This document shows, one piece after another, positions 42,656-43,453 of a stretch of DNA of 43,453 nt; the first letter of the stretch is position 1; every line of letters begins with the position of its first letter. Made by a program: the position numbers and the translations under genes. The stretch lies in the NCBI GenBank assembly GCA_011390335.1, contig JAABSO010000036.1, positions 1 through 43,453 on the forward strand. The letters run 5' to 3'. Source of the DNA: Desulfotignum sp. (GTDB lineage Bacteria > Desulfobacterota > Desulfobacteria > Desulfobacterales > Desulfobacteraceae). The notes beneath the pieces are model-generated. The model saw nothing but the letters and a program-made list of their open reading frames with translations, made no database searches and was not told the origin of the DNA.

Positions 42656-42678
42656 AAGTCTGCTGGCAAGCAAGGCAA

Positions 42679-43453
42679 ATGAAAATTTTTGAAACACACG
42701 GAAAAGGAACTATCGCATTGCATATCAGACCCTGGACGGCTGTTTTATTGACATTTCTCATGATAACTGCCATCAGCCAGGCAGAAACCGACACTGATGA
42801 CAGAGATGCCATCGTCATTGCCCACCCGAAACAGGTGGGCATGGGGCAGCCTTTTCTTGTTCGGCTGACATCAGCCCAGGCCTTCGACAGGGTTTCTATC
42901 CATTGGATGGAGCGGGAATTTGTACCATCAGTCTCCGAGTGGAATGGACGTCATGTGGCGATTGCCATGCTGGGTACAGATGTGCTTACCATCAAGTCAG
43001 GTCGCCAGCCGCTTCTGGTCCGGGCCTGGACCGAGGGAAAGGAGACCGTCTGGCAAAGATCAGTGATTATTGTTGCCCGAACATATCCCCGGCAGGAGTT
43101 GAATCTGCCGTCAAAGATGGTGACCCCTCCCGCTGTTGAACTTGAGCGAATAACGGCGGAAAGGACTCAGACCCAGAAGGCCAAAAACACCTGGTCAGAT
43201 CAACGGTTGTGGCAACTACCCTTTCACCAGCCGGTGAAGGGAAAGACCACCAGTGTTTATGGTCTGCAAAGGGTGCTGAACGGCAAACCCAAAAATCCTC
43301 ACCGAGGACTGGATTTCAGGGCGCCCACAGGAACTGCTGTGGAAGCGGTGGCAGAAGGCAGGGTGATCCTGGCTGAATCCCACTATTATGCAGGCAACTC
43401 CATATATATAGACCACGGCAACGGGGTCATTTCTCTGTACTTTCACCTGAGTA
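42679..43453 (+). CDS. Secreted M23-family peptidase (3' end cut by window)
   Basis: An ATG at 42679 opens a frame that runs past the window end (258 codons seen). The first 35 residues have a hydrophobic stretch (TAVLLTFLMITAISQA) ending in an Ala-x-Ala-like site, so a signal peptide is likely and the enzyme should act in the periplasm. The middle (residues about 40-195) is an unknown adhesion-like domain. GLDFRAPTGTAVEAVAEGRVILAE follows, with the first zinc ligand in PHRGLDF (HxxxD), then IYIDHGNGVISLYFHLS as the start of the HxH motif. M23 enzymes cut glycyl or peptide cross-links in peptidoglycan. An AAGG-type site precedes the start. Confidence 0.85.
   Translation, partial: MKIFETHGKGTIALHIRPWTAVLLTFLMITAISQAETDTDDRDAIVIAHPKQVGMGQPFLVRLTSAQAFDRVSIHWMEREFVPSVSEWNGRHVAIAMLGTDVLTIKSGRQPLLVRAWTEGKETVWQRSVIIVARTYPRQELNLPSKMVTPPAVELERITAERTQTQKAKNTWSDQRLWQLPFHQPVKGKTTSVYGLQRVLNGKPKNPHRGLDFRAPTGTAVEAVAEGRVILAESHYYAGNSIYIDHGNGVISLYFHLS

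Overview
The window reads as a stretch of chromosome from a Gram-negative anaerobe of the Desulfobacterota, most likely the Desulfobacteraceae (Desulfobacter/Desulfotignum-like). That placement is an inference. It rests on the gene order dnaG-rpoD-tRNA-nif3-zinc-ribbon-rnpB-ispD, the PrkA/SpoVR/YeaH cluster, a lipoprotein-type NlpC/P60 enzyme and the protein sequences as I recognise them. No insertion sequence, integrase, phage gene or CRISPR array was seen, so this is ordinary core chromosome with several accessory genes set into it.

Layout. 1-6.5 kb (minus strand): an EI24-family membrane protein, a small cereblon-like (CULT) protein, a small membrane protein, prfC, serC, serA and the start of a large FAD-linked oxidoreductase cut by the window edge. 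6.5-12.8 kb: a class IV aminotransferase (plus strand), a class III nucleotide-cyclase-domain protein and mfd. 12.8-20.1 kb (minus strand): a four-gene stress-type cluster, prkA - yeaH (DUF444) - spoVR - second prkA-like gene, with a strong sigma70-type promoter. 20.4-21.7 kb: a divergent MerR-like protein with acidic repeats. 21.7-26.8 kb (minus strand): nif3-like gene, zinc-ribbon coiled-coil gene, the RNase P RNA, a protein ending in an HPr-like domain, ispD and an orphan periplasmic-binding-protein-like gene. 26.9-32.3 kb (minus strand): a CAU-anticodon tRNA, rpoD, dnaG, hisA and hisB. 32.4-34.8 kb: a SprA-related putative metalloprotease, an isochorismatase-like hydrolase, and a two-gene unit of a minimal flagellar-rod-like protein and an NlpC/P60 lipoprotein. 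34.9-38.9 kb (minus strand): arginase overlapping a helicase fused to a DEDD exonuclease domain. 39.1-43.4 kb (plus strand): UbiX-like flavin prenyltransferase, histidine phosphatase, MBL-fold hydrolase, CvfB-like S1 protein and the start of a secreted M23 peptidase.

How genes may work together. SerC and SerA are translationally coupled, and the following FAD enzyme could recycle a side product of SerA. The PrkA/YeaH/SpoVR genes form a known functional set, here with two PrkA-type ATPases. The helicase-exonuclease fusion looks like a one-protein version of the MrfA/MrfB DNA-repair pair. The most unusual items are the double-PrkA cluster with its divergent repeat-bearing regulator, the bacterial cereblon homologue, the helicase-exonuclease fusion, the HPr-fusion gene directly behind rnpB, and the mini flagellar-rod/NlpC pair. 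Several start codons were moved from the longest open frame to a downstream ATG with a better ribosome site or family fit; these are stated in the entries.
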